From: Ashinkailepas kermadecensis
Taxonomy: Eukaryota > Arthropoda > Thecostraca > Neolepadidae
Length of the DNA: 64,000 nucleotides
Reading direction: 5' to 3'
NCBI GenBank assembly: GCA_034440615.1
Contig: JAOTOM010004280.1
Location: 62,001 to 126,000, forward strand
The position numbers were made by a program, and so were the translations under genes. Under the pieces are notes generated by a model. It worked only from the letters and a program-made list of their open reading frames with translations, had not been told where the DNA came from and ran no database searches. Below, one piece after another: positions 26,560-38,374 of this stretch (position 1 is the first letter of the stretch; every line of letters starts with the position of its first letter).

Positions 26560-28840
26560 GAGGAGGCCCCTATCCGCAAATGCACAGCAAAAAAGGTCAG
26601 CAAGGAGGCCGACGGGACAGAAGATCATGCTGTCAATGAGGCCTCAAGACTGACGAGGCCCCCAGGAAATATAATCAGGTATCTATAAGAGACGTAGAAC
26701 AGAGATTGGGAGGAGGCCCCCAGGACGAAAAGGAGGTCCCATGACGAGAATGAGGCCCCATGACGAAAAGGAGGTCCCAAGACGTAGAACAGAGGTTGGG
26801 AGGAGGCCCCCAGGACGAAAAGGAGCCCCCCCGCGACGAAAAGGATGCCCCAGGACGAAAAGAAGGCCCCAAGACGTAGAACAGAGATTGGGAGGGGCCC
26901 CCAGGACGAAAAGGAGACCCCAGAACGAAAAGGATACACCCAAGGACGAAAAGGAGGCCCCCAAGACGTAGAACAGAGATTGGGATGAGGTCCCCAGGAC
27001 GAAAAGGAGGCCCCCAGGATGAAAAGGAGGCCCCTAAGACGTAGAACAGAGATTGGGAGGTGGCCCCCAGGACGAAAAGGAGGCCCCCAGGACGAAAAGG
27101 AGGCCCAGAACGCAAAGGACGCCCCCCCAAGACGTGGAACAGAGATTGGGAGGAGGCCCCCAGGACTAAATGGAGGCCCCCAGGACGAAAAGGAGGCCCC
27201 CAGAACGAAATAGGATGCACCCAAGGACGAAAAGGAGGCAAGAAAGAGAGGGGAGGAGAAAAAACGATGGCCCACTCAATCGATGCACCAAAGAAAAGAC
27301 GTAGAACAAAGAGATTGGAAGGTAGCCCCCAGAAGACGAAAAGGAGGCCCCAGGACGAAAAGGAGACCCAGCACGAAAAGGAGGCCCTCAGGACTGAAAG
27401 GATGCCACCGAGACGGGCAAGAAGCCACCCAGGTTAGACGAAAAGGCTTCCGATGGGTGGCAGGATATTCTTAAGTTGGAAAACGAGGCCCCCAAGACGG
27501 AAGAGGATGCCCCTGTAATATAAAATTAAGACCTGATAGGTGATATTTATCCAGACGCAATACGGGCCCCAAGACGGGTAAGAAGGTCTCCGCAGGAATG
27601 AGAGAAGGCCACCGAGACCAGCCAGATGAGGCCCATGTTTTGGAAGAGGAGGAACCTGGAAGAGAAGATCTAGGACTAGGACGCAAAGGCACCCTGCTAA
27701 GAGGGTAATGAGGCTCCAAACACAGATAAGGAGGCCCCTAATTTGAAAAAGGAGTCACCTAGGAGAGGGTAGGAGTCCCCAGAAATCAAGAGAGTGTCAA
27801 AAATGGCACTGAGGAAACCAGGAATGCAAAGGAGGCCCCAACACCGGAAAGGAGGCCCCAGAATATGAGAGGAGGCCCTAAGACGGAAAAGGAAGCCATT
27901 GGATATGAGATGAGGTTTCGGAGACGCAAAAGCAGGCCCCAAACGGGTGAGGTTCCACCGAGATAGAAAAGGATGATCCAGAGACGTGGCAGGAGGCACC
28001 TAATTCGGAAGAGAACGACACAAGATTGGAAATGAGACCCCATGATGAACGAGGAGGCCCCTAGAATAGGAGAGAAAGGCCATTGGATAAGAGAGATGGC
28101 TCCCAGGCGGAAAAGAAGGCTCGAAGACGGCTAAGAAGGTCCACGGGAAATAACAAGGCCACTAAGATAGGAAAGGTTGCCAGTAATTTGGCAGAGGAGG
28201 CGCCTGGGAGAGAAGAGGAGTCCACGAGGAGATAAGAGACCAACCCTAATATGGGTAAAAATCGAATCCAGAGCGCAGAGCAGGATAACGCACAGCAGGA
28301 GGCCTCCAAGACGTGAGAGGAGGCCCCTAATTTGACAAAAGAAGGCCTCTAGAAGAGACATGAGGCACCTCCGGACTCGAGAGGAGTCCCTCAAGAAGGA
28401 GTAGGTCTCCAGGACCAAATGAGGCCCTGAAGACCGGAAAGAGTTCCCAGGAAATGAGAGGAGGCCCTTAAGATGGGAGTGGTAGCAGGTATGGAACGAG
28501 GTGAGGTTTCCAAAATTGAAGATCCCTCAAGACGGGTAAGGTTTTTCCAGGATAAAGGAGGAGCAACACCAGGCGTGGCAGGAGGCCCCTAATTTGGCAG
28601 AGAATGCCCCTTGAAGGTCAGAGGAAGCCCCATGCCACGTTAAAAGGGCCCCAGAATGCAAGAGGAGGCCCTCCAAGACGGGAGAGGAGGACCATTGAAT
28701 ATGGAGGAGGGTAGGACACACAAGGAGACATCGAAAACCGGTAAAAAGGCTCTAGGAAATGAGACGAGACCCTTAAGACGCGACAGGAGGCCTATAATTT
28801 GCAAGAAGAAACCCCTAAGAAATAGTAAGAGTCGTGTCTG
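26560..28840. repeat. ~20-bp tandem array 'GGAGGCCCCCAGGACGAAAA'
   Basis: From 26560 to about 27480 the unit is well kept and arranged in higher-order blocks separated by AGACGTAGAACAGAGATTGG. Beyond 27500 it decays, with variable gaps. It gives Pro/Arg/Lys-rich frames on the plus strand and Phe/Ser/Trp-rich frames on the minus strand (216 codons at 26625-27275) that are not genes. Confidence 0.9.
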
Positions 28841-29663
28841 GGTATTTTAAAATCACGATATGGGCCCCCGCAAATTACGTACCAAAATTACGTAGCCTGG
28901 GGTACCAAAAATTCACGCCCGGACCACGAAAATCATGCCAGGGGCACGACAGGTCGTACCGTGTCCCAACAGTCTCATTGGGACCAAAACAAATGAAGCC
29001 GGAGCAACGAAAAACAATCCGGACATGGATAATCACTCTGGGGGCCCAACAATGACGCCAAAAGCCTCCAAAACGCATTGGACCCCCAAAAAGTGTCGAG
29101 GCCGCTACAGCTCGCGCTAGGGATCCAAGAAAATGACGTCGGGGCCCAAAAGATCACATTGGACTAAAAAAAAGTCGCGTCGCAGCCCTTGAAAATCACA
29201 CTGGAGGCCCAGAAGGTCGCGCCGGGGCCCCAAAAGTTGCAGCTGCCCTAAAAATCAATCTTAACCGGAATGTCACTCTGGGACAAAAAAAACAACTCCT
29301 TCAGTGGCCGCAGTGCTATATCAAAGGGGCAAATGCCCCCTCCATCCTGAGAGGGATAAGCTCCCAAGAATCGTGTCGGGGCCTCAAAAATCGCGCTGGG
29401 GCCACCAAAATTCGCGTCGGTCCACCAGAATTCGCGTATGGGTCTCCAAATAAATACGGCGAGCCCCGGGAAACTCGCTCCGAGGCCCGAAAAATTGCGA
29501 CAGGAACCGCGAAAATCGCGTTGGGGCCACAGCTAAATACAACGCGTCGCACAAACTCGAACCGGGCCTCCCAAATATCGCGCTCGGGACCCACAATACC
29601 CATCGGTAGTCCCGTCGAGGCTCTAAAAAATTTCCGTCTAGGGCCACACGTAAGCACAGTGTG

Positions 29664-31713
29664 ACCACAAACACCGGATCGGTATCCGAAAAAAATCAAG
29701 CTGGAGCCCTCCAAAATAAGGATGGATTCCAACAACTAAATGCCCAGGTTAAAAAAATTGCTCTGGAGCACCGAACATATTATCAGATGCCTTCACAAAT
29801 TGCGTACGGCACCGAAAAACAAACCGGATCTCGAACAATCGAGGTCGGATACAAAAACATGGCGCGAAGGACTCGAGAAATCAGGCCGGGATTCGGACTT
29901 TTTTAAAAAATCAGAAAAGTTTCACAAAATCGTATTGAGCCCAGATAGCTGGGATTGGGTCTCCGGAACCACGCGACTGGGCGCGATAAGCCGCTCTGGG
30001 ACCTAGAAACATCGTACCGAAGCCCCAAAATTGTACTTGGGCCCCACAAGTGTGCGTCAGAAGCCCAAAATACACACATCGGGACCCTAAGAGCACAGCG
30101 GGGGCCGAAAATACAACTGGCCCTCCAAAGCGCACAGTCTCACAAAAACGACAGGGCCTTAACTTAACATGTATATTTATGCGCTGCAGCCATAAATATA
30201 CATACCGGGATGTTTTAAAAATACACCGGAAGCTCTCAAGGCACACCGGGGTCATGATAACGCACAAGAGCCTGAAAAAGTGGCTGGGGCCACAAAAGGC
30301 AACATGGTTCCAAAACAAACAAAAAGACCGAGCGCTAAATAAACACATCGGGATCTTCGAAAACGCCCCGACACGTCAAAAAAAATCCTCGGTGCACAAA
30401 AATGCAACAAACCCTAAAACGAGCAGGGGGTTCGAAAATGCTTTAGGCCCCTAACAAAAATGGATTGGAGCCATAATGCACAATCATAGACCAAGAAAGA
30501 CGCAACGGGTCCAAAAAAGAACGCTGAGGCTTGGCCGCGGTTCGGTATCCAATCTGGGAGGATAGCAGCAAAGATATGAAGTGCATCAAAGCTCAGCGGA
30601 AACCGCATTTCATAACTACCAGAAAATGTGAGAAGTAGGAAACTAATGATCGATTTTAATCAATCGACTTTTCGCAGCGAACGCCCATACGAATCATTCC
30701 ATCACGCCAAATATGGCGCAAGTCTATCAGGTGGCAGCAATTAGCAAAACGCAGAAGGCCTAGCAGAAACCATAGCATCGCACGAAGTGTGGCGAATGCA
30801 CCGAATACGAAAAATGGGTGTGCACGTGCACTGACGTTCCCGTCGTGGCGACCGGGTGCTATGAACTGGAATGCCTGAAATTGTGAAGTTTTGTATTTTA
30901 AAGTGGTGGGTAACACATTTTACTTTGAAGTTATGGGCCTAATACATCTTCGAAACCCTGCTCGTTTTAGGGCTTTGTTGTGTTTTTTTTTCGGCACCGA
31001 GTATTTTTTACGTGTCGGGGCGTTTTCGAAGATCCTGATGTGTTTCTTTAGCTCCCGGTCGTTTTGTACGTTTTGGAACCATGTTGCCTTTTGTGGCTCC
31101 AGCCTCTTTTCCAGGCCCTTGTGCGTTCTCATGGTTCCTGTGCGCCTTGCAAGCTTGCAGTGTGTTTTTCTTAGAGCTCCCGGTATGTTTATTTAGGGCT
31201 GCAACGCATGTTTTAAGACCCTATCGCTTTTTGGGAGACTCTGTGCGCTTTGGAGGGTTATTTGTATTTTCTGGCACCGTCGTACTCTTAGGGTCCCGCT
31301 GTGTATATTTGGGGCTTCTGACTCACATTTGTGGGGCCCCAGTATGATTTTGGGGCTTCGGTGCGATTTTTTATGGGTCCCAGCGCGACTTATCGCGCCC
31401 AGGCGCGTGGTTCCGGAGACCCAACGCCAGCTTTCTGGGCTCAACGCGATTTTTGTGGATATTTTCTGGGTTTTTTTTAAAGTCCGAATCCCGGCCTGAT
31501 TTTTCGAACCTCTGGCGTCATGTTTTGTATCTCACCTCGATTTTTCGAGATCCGGTATGCTTTTCGGTGTCATACGCAATTTTTTAAGGCATCTGGAAAA
31601 AATGTTCGGTGCAACAGAGCCATTTTCCTGACCCGGACATTTATTTGTTGGTATCTCTCCTTTTTGGAGGGCTCCAGCTTGATTTTTTGGATACCGATCC
31701 GGTTTTGTGGTAT
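29664..31713. repeat. 2-kb palindrome: ~790-bp inverted arms, 471-bp spacer
   Basis: The left arm is about 29664-30460 and the right arm about 30932-31713. Examples of pairing: CACCGGATCGGTATCC near 29671 against GGATACCGATCCGG near 31688; CGAAAACGCCCCGACACGTC near 30358 against GACGTGTCGGGGCGTTTTCG near 31011; CTAAAACGAGCAGGG near 30414 against CCCTGCTCGTTTTAG near 30956. The arms are built of the ~30-bp units also seen at 24300-25300. The spacer is unrelated AT-rich DNA. A transcript could fold into a long imperfect hairpin. Confidence 0.88.
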
Positions 31714-31879
31714 AGGTGTAATTTCAGCAGTGTGAGGTAACTTATCAAGGGATACCAAAAGAAAACCTCAGAACTGAGTGGTGGAGTTAGGGTTGACATC
31801 GGACCAATCAGAAACCATAGTGGGAGATTAGGCCCCTCCACAGGACAATTTAGTTGATGACTAATTATATTATTTCGAA

Positions 31880-32085
31880 ATTTACCCTTTGACAAAATAG
31901 CGGTCGAAATCCAAGGACTTTTTAATAGGCGTAAGTGCCCCCCCCCTGCAAATCCGTTTGCCCACTCCTGCTTGACGCAAATATAGGTACTCCACTGGTC
32001 CCTCAATAATTTTCCGAAACATACGCCCATGGGGAAACGCCAACATTGAGGGGACAAATTACCCCTCATAAGCATACAATACAAC
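31880..32085. repeat. Dispersed repeat shared with the MITE at 20751-20870
   Basis: Both copies read CCCTTTG(A)CAA or CCAA, then GTGGTCGAAATCC (here AGCGGTCGAAATCC), then AAATCCGTT, TGACGCAA or TGATGCAA, and TAGGTACTCCACTGG or TAGGTACGCCACTGG. The second half (CAACATTGAGGGGACAAATT) matches sequence next to the MITE insertion at 20951. Direct orientation in both places. Confidence 0.75.
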
Positions 32086-34793
32086 ATCCATGCCCCATAT
32101 AAAATGGGATGAATGATGTTTTTAAATGCATTTTCTTCCAACAAACTTCTTTTCTGTTATTACAGCCTGCATGATTAGAGCTTCCCAGCTTCCATACCTT
32201 CTCAACCTCATTTACAAAACGGTACAGCACAGCGAAAACGATGGGCGTGACGGCGTGGAATTTGAAGGCTTGGATTATGTATGTACTGACATTGTTGCAT
32301 TGTTGCATTGTCATTTATGCATTGCTGTTCAATGCTTGTTCTTGCCGTGAATTTATTCGCTGATGATATAGTTTAGCTCGTGTGACAGTTGCCTTGCAGC
32401 CAGCACCAAATGTTAGAAAAATAAATAAATTCCTAAGATGGCGCTCAGAAAACCAATGCAATCCACTTCTCGTTGTCACCTTTGCGAAATTGTCGTCCTT
32501 GGACTGAGAAATGGTCGTTCAAGCTTTGCTTATGACATCGAGCTGGTGGGAATAAATAACAGTAGTGATTAATCTAGCTATATTCAGTTAGACTTGGATG
32601 ACTTAAAAGTGGGTTTATCAATGGCAGATATCTGTAAGATATGCTTAGCACCAGCCCCGCCAGCTCGCTGCAATCTAGAGGCCAGCGGGAAGATTCGAGA
32701 AAGCATTGAGACAATGGATTGTTTTGGCACTTATGTATGTATCCAAATATTACTTATTTATACCCTGGTATGGCCCAGTTTTCAGCGAAAATGATTAGTG
32801 CTATTGCGTTTTGAGTAAATGATGCATCATGCCAAGAACAAAAAAAAACGAATATGAAATCATGTTCCCCATCCTCGAACCATAGTATAAGAGCCTAAAA
32901 ACAATATGAGACCCTAACACAATGGAGGCCCCCTTTCGGGGAACAGGAGGCCCCCTTTCGACCTTGCCCCCCCCCATGGAAGGATTTCGTGGCGACGCCA
33001 CTGCTTTCAACATGTTGTTCATTGTGAAGCAATAAGTGCAATGCTCTCATGCAGCATGCAGATGGTGGTTCATCACATGCACCATGTAACACAAAAAAAA
33101 GGTATTATTGCAGTCTAAGGTAACCACAAGACAGATTTTACACCCATTTGACCTCCACGAATAATTCAAAGGCGCTAGGCTTCGCCTAGTTGCGTTAGGC
33201 TAGGCTTTTGTTGTAAGTTAGTAAAATTTTCACAAAAAACGTCTTCAGAAACGGTCCAAAGTCGAACCTGACTTTGGAGAAAACAATTATAGAACAACAT
33301 TGGAAAAATATCACGCAATTTATTTTCTTGGAATTTTACAAATGAAAAACCTAACCCAACATAATCTAACCAGAATTATTGTGCTTTAAGGTGGTAACAA
33401 GACAAGTTATTACACATTTTCCTCCATCAAGCAAACAAATGGCCTAGGTTTGGTTATGTTAGATTAGATTAGGTGTTTCAAGTTGGACATTTTTTTGCAA
33501 AAATTGTTCCAAAGTTTTACAGAAATGGATTTTTTGTTGTCTTCAAAAGCAGCTTATGTTAGATTAGGTTAAGTTGGGTTGCGTTCTTTATTTAAAAAAA
33601 AAATATATTGCTTGAAATATTACAACCTTGATGTGTTGATTTTGTTTTTATCCGAAGGGAGGTTAGGCTAGGTTAGGTTAGGTAATGTTGCATTTCTTTT
33701 TTGTATAAAAAAAAAAAATATATTTTACCCTATGTCACCTAATTAAAAGCCTCTTTGGTGTTATTTTGCTCACAACCTGAAATGTAGGCATTTGTATAGA
33801 AAATGAGTGGTCCCATCATCTGAGTCACATTCATAAACATTGCATTGAAATGATACATTCCACGAATTCATAAAACACCTTGTTAAAACACAAATTTACA
33901 AAAAATGAGCAGTAGCACCATGTTCATCACATTCTTAAACATTGCATTAAAAAAATCAAGAAATCAGAAATTGCCTTAAGTTGTAAATTTACCAAAAGGT
34001 GTGCCAACCCCTGGACGGAAATGCAACACTAGGTGCCCAATCCTGGACAGAAAAAGCACTAAGGGCAGTGGAGTGAAAATATTAATAAAAGTAAACTAAA
34101 AACAGCTCTTCTTGAAGACAAACGTGATAGTTATGTGATATTAAAATGGAAACCCTGAGCACAAATAAGAAAAAGGTATGGACTGGACTTGTTCAAACTT
34201 ACCTGCCTACTTCTTCAACTACTGTTCCTTTCGGAATTAAATAGCAGCAGGCTATTTATTCACTATTTAAAATCACACCAATCTGCAGATACATCAGAAA
34301 GTGCGAAGTACAAAAAACGAATCAGTACGTCACATGAGATTCGGCTACGGATTAAGCACTGCGCGCAATTGCATCACGAATGTCTCACCTCCGTCACATT
34401 TGTCTACCGCAACCTCAAATTTAGAATTTAGGCGCTGGATTTTTTTTAACTGGAATTTTTTATTTGGATGTTACGATTTGGGATGTTCTGAGGAACGCCC
34501 ACCACGATTTGTGGCATTTATTGCGCGCTAGTGTCTATCAAGTCTCTCCAGACACATTTGGTGATGGGCTTTGACCTTATATAACTTACAAGCAGGTGTT
34601 TGTCACTTCTGCAGCCGCCATAGGCCCATATTTGTGAGCTGTGACGTCACGAGTGCGATTGCCAGGCTGCGCCGAATTTCTCCACCGAATTTGGAATATG
34701 CCCGATTTCTGCTCGGGTGCGTCAGTACAATAAGCCTCGGTAAAGCGACGATAAACTATGTACCGCGTTGCCAAGGATTAAGGTTGCTTTTAT

Positions 34794-35107
34794 GATGTAA
34801 GTCGTGCTTGCAAAGTGGAAGGAAATCCAACTCCTTTGTTTTTTCCACAAAGTTGTCAATTTTGTAGCAAAAGGTGGAGAGTCAATCCACTATCCAATTC
34901 AAATCTGTTTCATTTCAGTACAAAATGTGCTGGTTGGCATCAACCTATGTAAGTCACATGGTGTTTTTTTCTTTCTTTTTTCTTTAACTTTCTTCTCAGC
35001 ATAAAAATAGCATAGGTTATTCGGGGGACAAATCAACATTGAGGGGGCCAAGATCAAAATTGGTGGAGCAATGGCCCCCACAAAAGGATACAAATCGACG
35101 CCCCTGC
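34794..35107 (+). repeat. ~315-bp transposon-like segment, copy 1 of a direct pair
   Basis: About 80% identical by eye to 36960-37278. Shared blocks: GATGTAAG(T/C), AAAGGTGGAGAGTCA(A/G)TCCA, ACAAAATGTGCTGGTT, ATAGGTTATT(C/T)GGGGG and GGCCCCCACAAAAGGA. It ends in ACAAATCGACGCCCCTG, which resembles the inverted end CAGGGGCGTCG of hAT-type elements. The opposite end was not found. Confidence 0.82.
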
Positions 35108-35851
35108 TTTGGAGACAAAAATAGAAACAAAATTAAGCAAGATAGATTCTGAAAATGTTCTAATTTGAACACCCGAACCCAACCTAACCGAACCTAACGT
35201 CAGCTCCTTTTGAAGGAAAATTTCCGATTTTATTTTATTTTTTGAAAATTTATCAATTTTTTTTCCAAGTTAAGCAGCTAAACTAGCCTAACCTAGCCAA
35301 ACCGGTATTATTGTGCTTTAAGGTGGTAACAAGACAAGTTTTTACACACAATTAACACCATATAGCAAACAAATGGGTTAGGTTTGGTTAAGCTGGGTTA
35401 GTTTAGGCTTTCCAAGTGGGAAAACTTTTCAAAAATTGTCCAAAAAGTTCCCCAAAAAATTGCGAAGTATTCGGTAACTTTGCAGTTTAAGGTGTTCTTG
35501 TTTTCTTTTTTTTTCTTTTTATGCAGAATACCATGTTTATGAAGGGGACTAAGATGATTGGACCCACTTATTTTCCGTGCGAATGCTTACTTTTCAGGTT
35601 GTGCGCAACATATTACCAAAAATGGTTTTGAGTTAACCTAACCTAGCCTAACCTATCTTTTGAGGACAAAAAAATAAACAAAATAAAAATGTCAATTAAT
35701 TTATTTTCTGAAAATTATCAACCTAAAAAGAAACCTAACCCAACCTAACCTAACCTAACCTAAGTTGCTTTTGAAGAAAACAAAATTGTGAATATGTTTG
35801 TTTTTGTTTTTTTTGGAAACTTTCGGGTATTATTGTGCTTTAAGGTGGGAA

Positions 35852-35936
35852 CAAGAAAAGTGTTATGGGCGCTGTGTGACCAATGCAGTCAATGCGGCCG
35901 TAAGCCAAAATAACTAACAAACCAACCAAGAAAAGT
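35852..35936 (+). mobile_element. Truncated SINE inserted in an AT-rich repeat; empty site visible
   Basis: The element proper is 35862-35926: GTTATGGGCGCTGTGTGACC, AATGCAGTCAATGCGGCCGT, then a tail ending ACAAACCAAC. Target duplication CAAGAAAAGT lies at 35852-35861 and 35927-35936. The same repeat context at 33379 and 35308 reads straight through (AACAAGACAAGTT then TTACACA), which shows the pre-insertion state. Confidence 0.92.
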
Positions 35937-36959
35937 TTTTACACACATTTGTCACCATAAAGCAAACAAATGGGTTAGGATTGGTTAGGGTATGTTGATG
36001 TAGGTTTTTCAGTTGGAAAATTTGTCTTTTTTCAAATTAAAATAAAACGTATTTGCACCGAAAATAAGTGGTCCCATCGTCTTGGTCACCGTCATGAACA
36101 TGGTATTCGGAAGAAAAATTAAAACAAACAAAAAATCACCTTAAACTGCAAGTTTACCAATCATTTTTTATTCAACAGCAACTTATGATAGGTTAGGTTC
36201 GGCTTGGTTAGGTTCTTTAAACTTTGAAAATTGAAAATTGAAAAATGCTTTAACTGTCTCATGCGCAGTGAAATTGAAACACGCCTGATGCTACCAATTT
36301 CTGCAAAATAAGAGGAAAAACTATGACGTCACCAAATCTTGAAGGCGAACTTTGGTGTACCTTCTAAGGTAATAGTATCGTGAGGGGCGGCAGTTAATGC
36401 CGCTACAGGCCTTGGCCGCTACCAGACACTGGTCTTGTATGGCTCTTCAGGGTTTGTTTCGGAAGTCATGTGTGGCAATAGCTTAATACCCATTGTTTTC
36501 TTCAGGAATATAAATTATAATGAGGTGTCTATACGCCTTCTTGCTGACTTTGCTCTCGTGTTTTCATAGGCTGGCAGATTGGCTCAAACGTAGCTTTTGT
36601 TGGTTCAGTTTGAGATTGGGTTGCCCCATATCAATATAAATGCACATGGTCATTGGGCATGTAGGTAGGTAGGTACCTTGGTAAATATCAAGCTGATGGT
36701 GTGATGGGTAGGTTGCTGAATATAATTCTAGTTTGTATATCCACAATATCAATGATAACCATGATTTGCATGCAAATTTGACAATGACTGGAAATTGGGA
36801 ATGAAATTAATCATTTTTAGCTCCATATGCATGTGGTTTGCCATTGGTGGTGTGTACAAACATCAGTATGACCATGCAATTGTCGTTTAGTTGCTTAGCG
36901 GATGTTTTTCAGACAATCTGGTTTAAAATGCATCAGCATTGCTTATTTCAACATTTTAT

Positions 36960-37278
36960 GATGTAAGCTGTACTTCCACAGTGGAGGGACATGCAGCTAT
37001 TTTGTTTGTTTTTTGCACAAAATTTTACATTTTCAGCAAAAGGTGGAGAGTCAGTCCACTATCTAATCCAAATCTGTTTCTTTTCAGAACAAAATGTGCT
37101 GGTTAACATCAATGTTTCTACTTAGCATTATGTTTTTTTCATTTTTCCCTTTAGCTTTCTTATCAGCATAAAATAACATAGGTTATTTGGGGGCCCAAAT
37201 CAACATTGGGGCGGGGGGGCCAAGATCAACATTGGTGGGGCTATGGCCCCCACAAAAGGACACAAATCGACGCCCCTG
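36960..37278 (+). repeat. ~320-bp transposon-like segment, copy 2 of a direct pair
   Basis: Direct partner of 34794-35107. It also ends in ACAAATCGACGCCCCTG. The distance between copies is about 2.17 kb, so the pair could be two insertions or the products of a segmental duplication. The remainder of 36261-38374 shows no recognised gene. An 88-codon frame at 37400-37666 has no known motif. Confidence 0.82.
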
Positions 37279-38374
37279 AATGTAGGGCTACAGTTCTCAT
37301 TCTGTCTTCTTCGAGGTTTTTCGACTGTGGTCATAAAACAAATCTAATTTCATGTTTTATTCTTGATGATACACAAACTGAAGACTTAGGCTATCACGGA
37401 TGACACGTGCAAAGGTCATGGTCACCGTTCTCGTCAAGATGATGTACCTGGAAATATGTGATGTTGAAATTGCTGAAATGTTGAAGATGGAAATTTTCCA
37501 AACAGATAACCCAGCTGAAGACAAAGCAATGAGTGCAAACAAAGCGAAACCAGATGTTTTCCAGCTTCATGAGAAGCTTGGAGAAAAGAGGGATTTTGTA
37601 GAAAATTGTCCAGAAAAAATAATTCGAGATAAATCAATATGTTCCATAATTTGTCGACACAAATAGCATCACAAATGAGTTCGACGTGCAAAACATTACC
37701 CTGGCCTAGGCATTTTTGCTTGGTAATGGTCCATTTTTTACCCTACATAGTGCTTGGAATACCTTTGGGACGTCTCGAGTCATATCTTAGTGACGTAACC
37801 TGATAACAATTTCAACCATGAGACACTTTTGAGGGCATCATTTTCCACTACATTTATTCTGAGCTTACATACATATTGATTAATGTAACAGAGACATGCC
37901 TAAAGGAAGCTTTTTTTTCTAGTTTAGGCCTTCATTGAACCCAGATATCTGGCCGGAGGTTGCATTTTGTGCTTCTGCATTTTCTTTCAACATTGCCTAC
38001 ACATCCGCATTTCACTGTTCGCTGCATATCGTATGGTTTGCTTACGACAAATGTTTTAATGTGAACCGTATTGGGGCGAGGGCGGAAGCTGACTTCCACC
38101 CCGAGATAACTCCAGTATCTTAGAAGCCCAGTATGAACTTTTGGGACACAATGTGTAAAAATCAAGCGTTGGATGCATACCGACTTTCAAAACAATAGCG
38201 TGAACGGTTCAGTAGCTCGATAACCTTCACAAGGCAATTTCCCCTGAGGGAACAAAGCACTCCAAATGCACGTTTTGTTCATCTAGCGGAGGCCGTTCAA
38301 ATTCTTTCTTTTAGTGGCCTTTGACTAATTATTCGGCCAACAGGGCATTCGCTTTAAACGTCCGACTGACACTA

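Larger units (their letters stand above)
26473..33011. mobile_element. 6.5-kb hAT-like element packed with tandem repeats
   Basis: The element proper is 26481-33003. Terminal inverted repeats are CAAGGGCGTCGCCAC at the left and GTGGCGACGCCACTG at the right (13 of 15 paired). Flanking 8-bp direct repeats are CTTTCAAG (26473-26480) and CTTTCAAC (33004-33011), 7 of 8 identical, as expected for hAT transposition. Both ends carry GAGGCCCC-type units. Inside are a ~20-bp tandem array (about 26560-28840), ~30-bp units (28850-29660), a palindrome (29664-31713) and 1.3 kb of mixed DNA. No hAT transposase is visible, so it is non-autonomous or badly decayed. A chance pairing of two ends from different copies is possible, but the matching 8-mers argue against it. 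Confidence 0.75.
33110..36260. repeat. AT-rich repeat family with TTAGG motifs, direct and inverted copies
   Basis: Recurring segments: TATTGTGCTTTAAGGTGG followed by AACAAGACAAGTTTTTACAC (33379, 35308, and 35829 interrupted), AAGCAAACAAATGGGTTAGG, and runs of GGTTAGGTTAGG (33660-33690) or CCTAACCTAACC (35732-35764). A segment containing GAGTGGTCCCATCATCT near 33805 recurs forward near 36067 and inverted near 35545. TTAGG is the telomere repeat of most arthropods, but here it is scattered inside a dispersed repeat and is not a telomere. No coding frame is convincing. Confidence 0.75.

Noticed and set aside
35732..35764. Telomere or interstitial telomere from a chromosome fusion
   Set aside because: Only a few CCTAA units, imperfect, and part of a dispersed repeat that occurs in both orientations.
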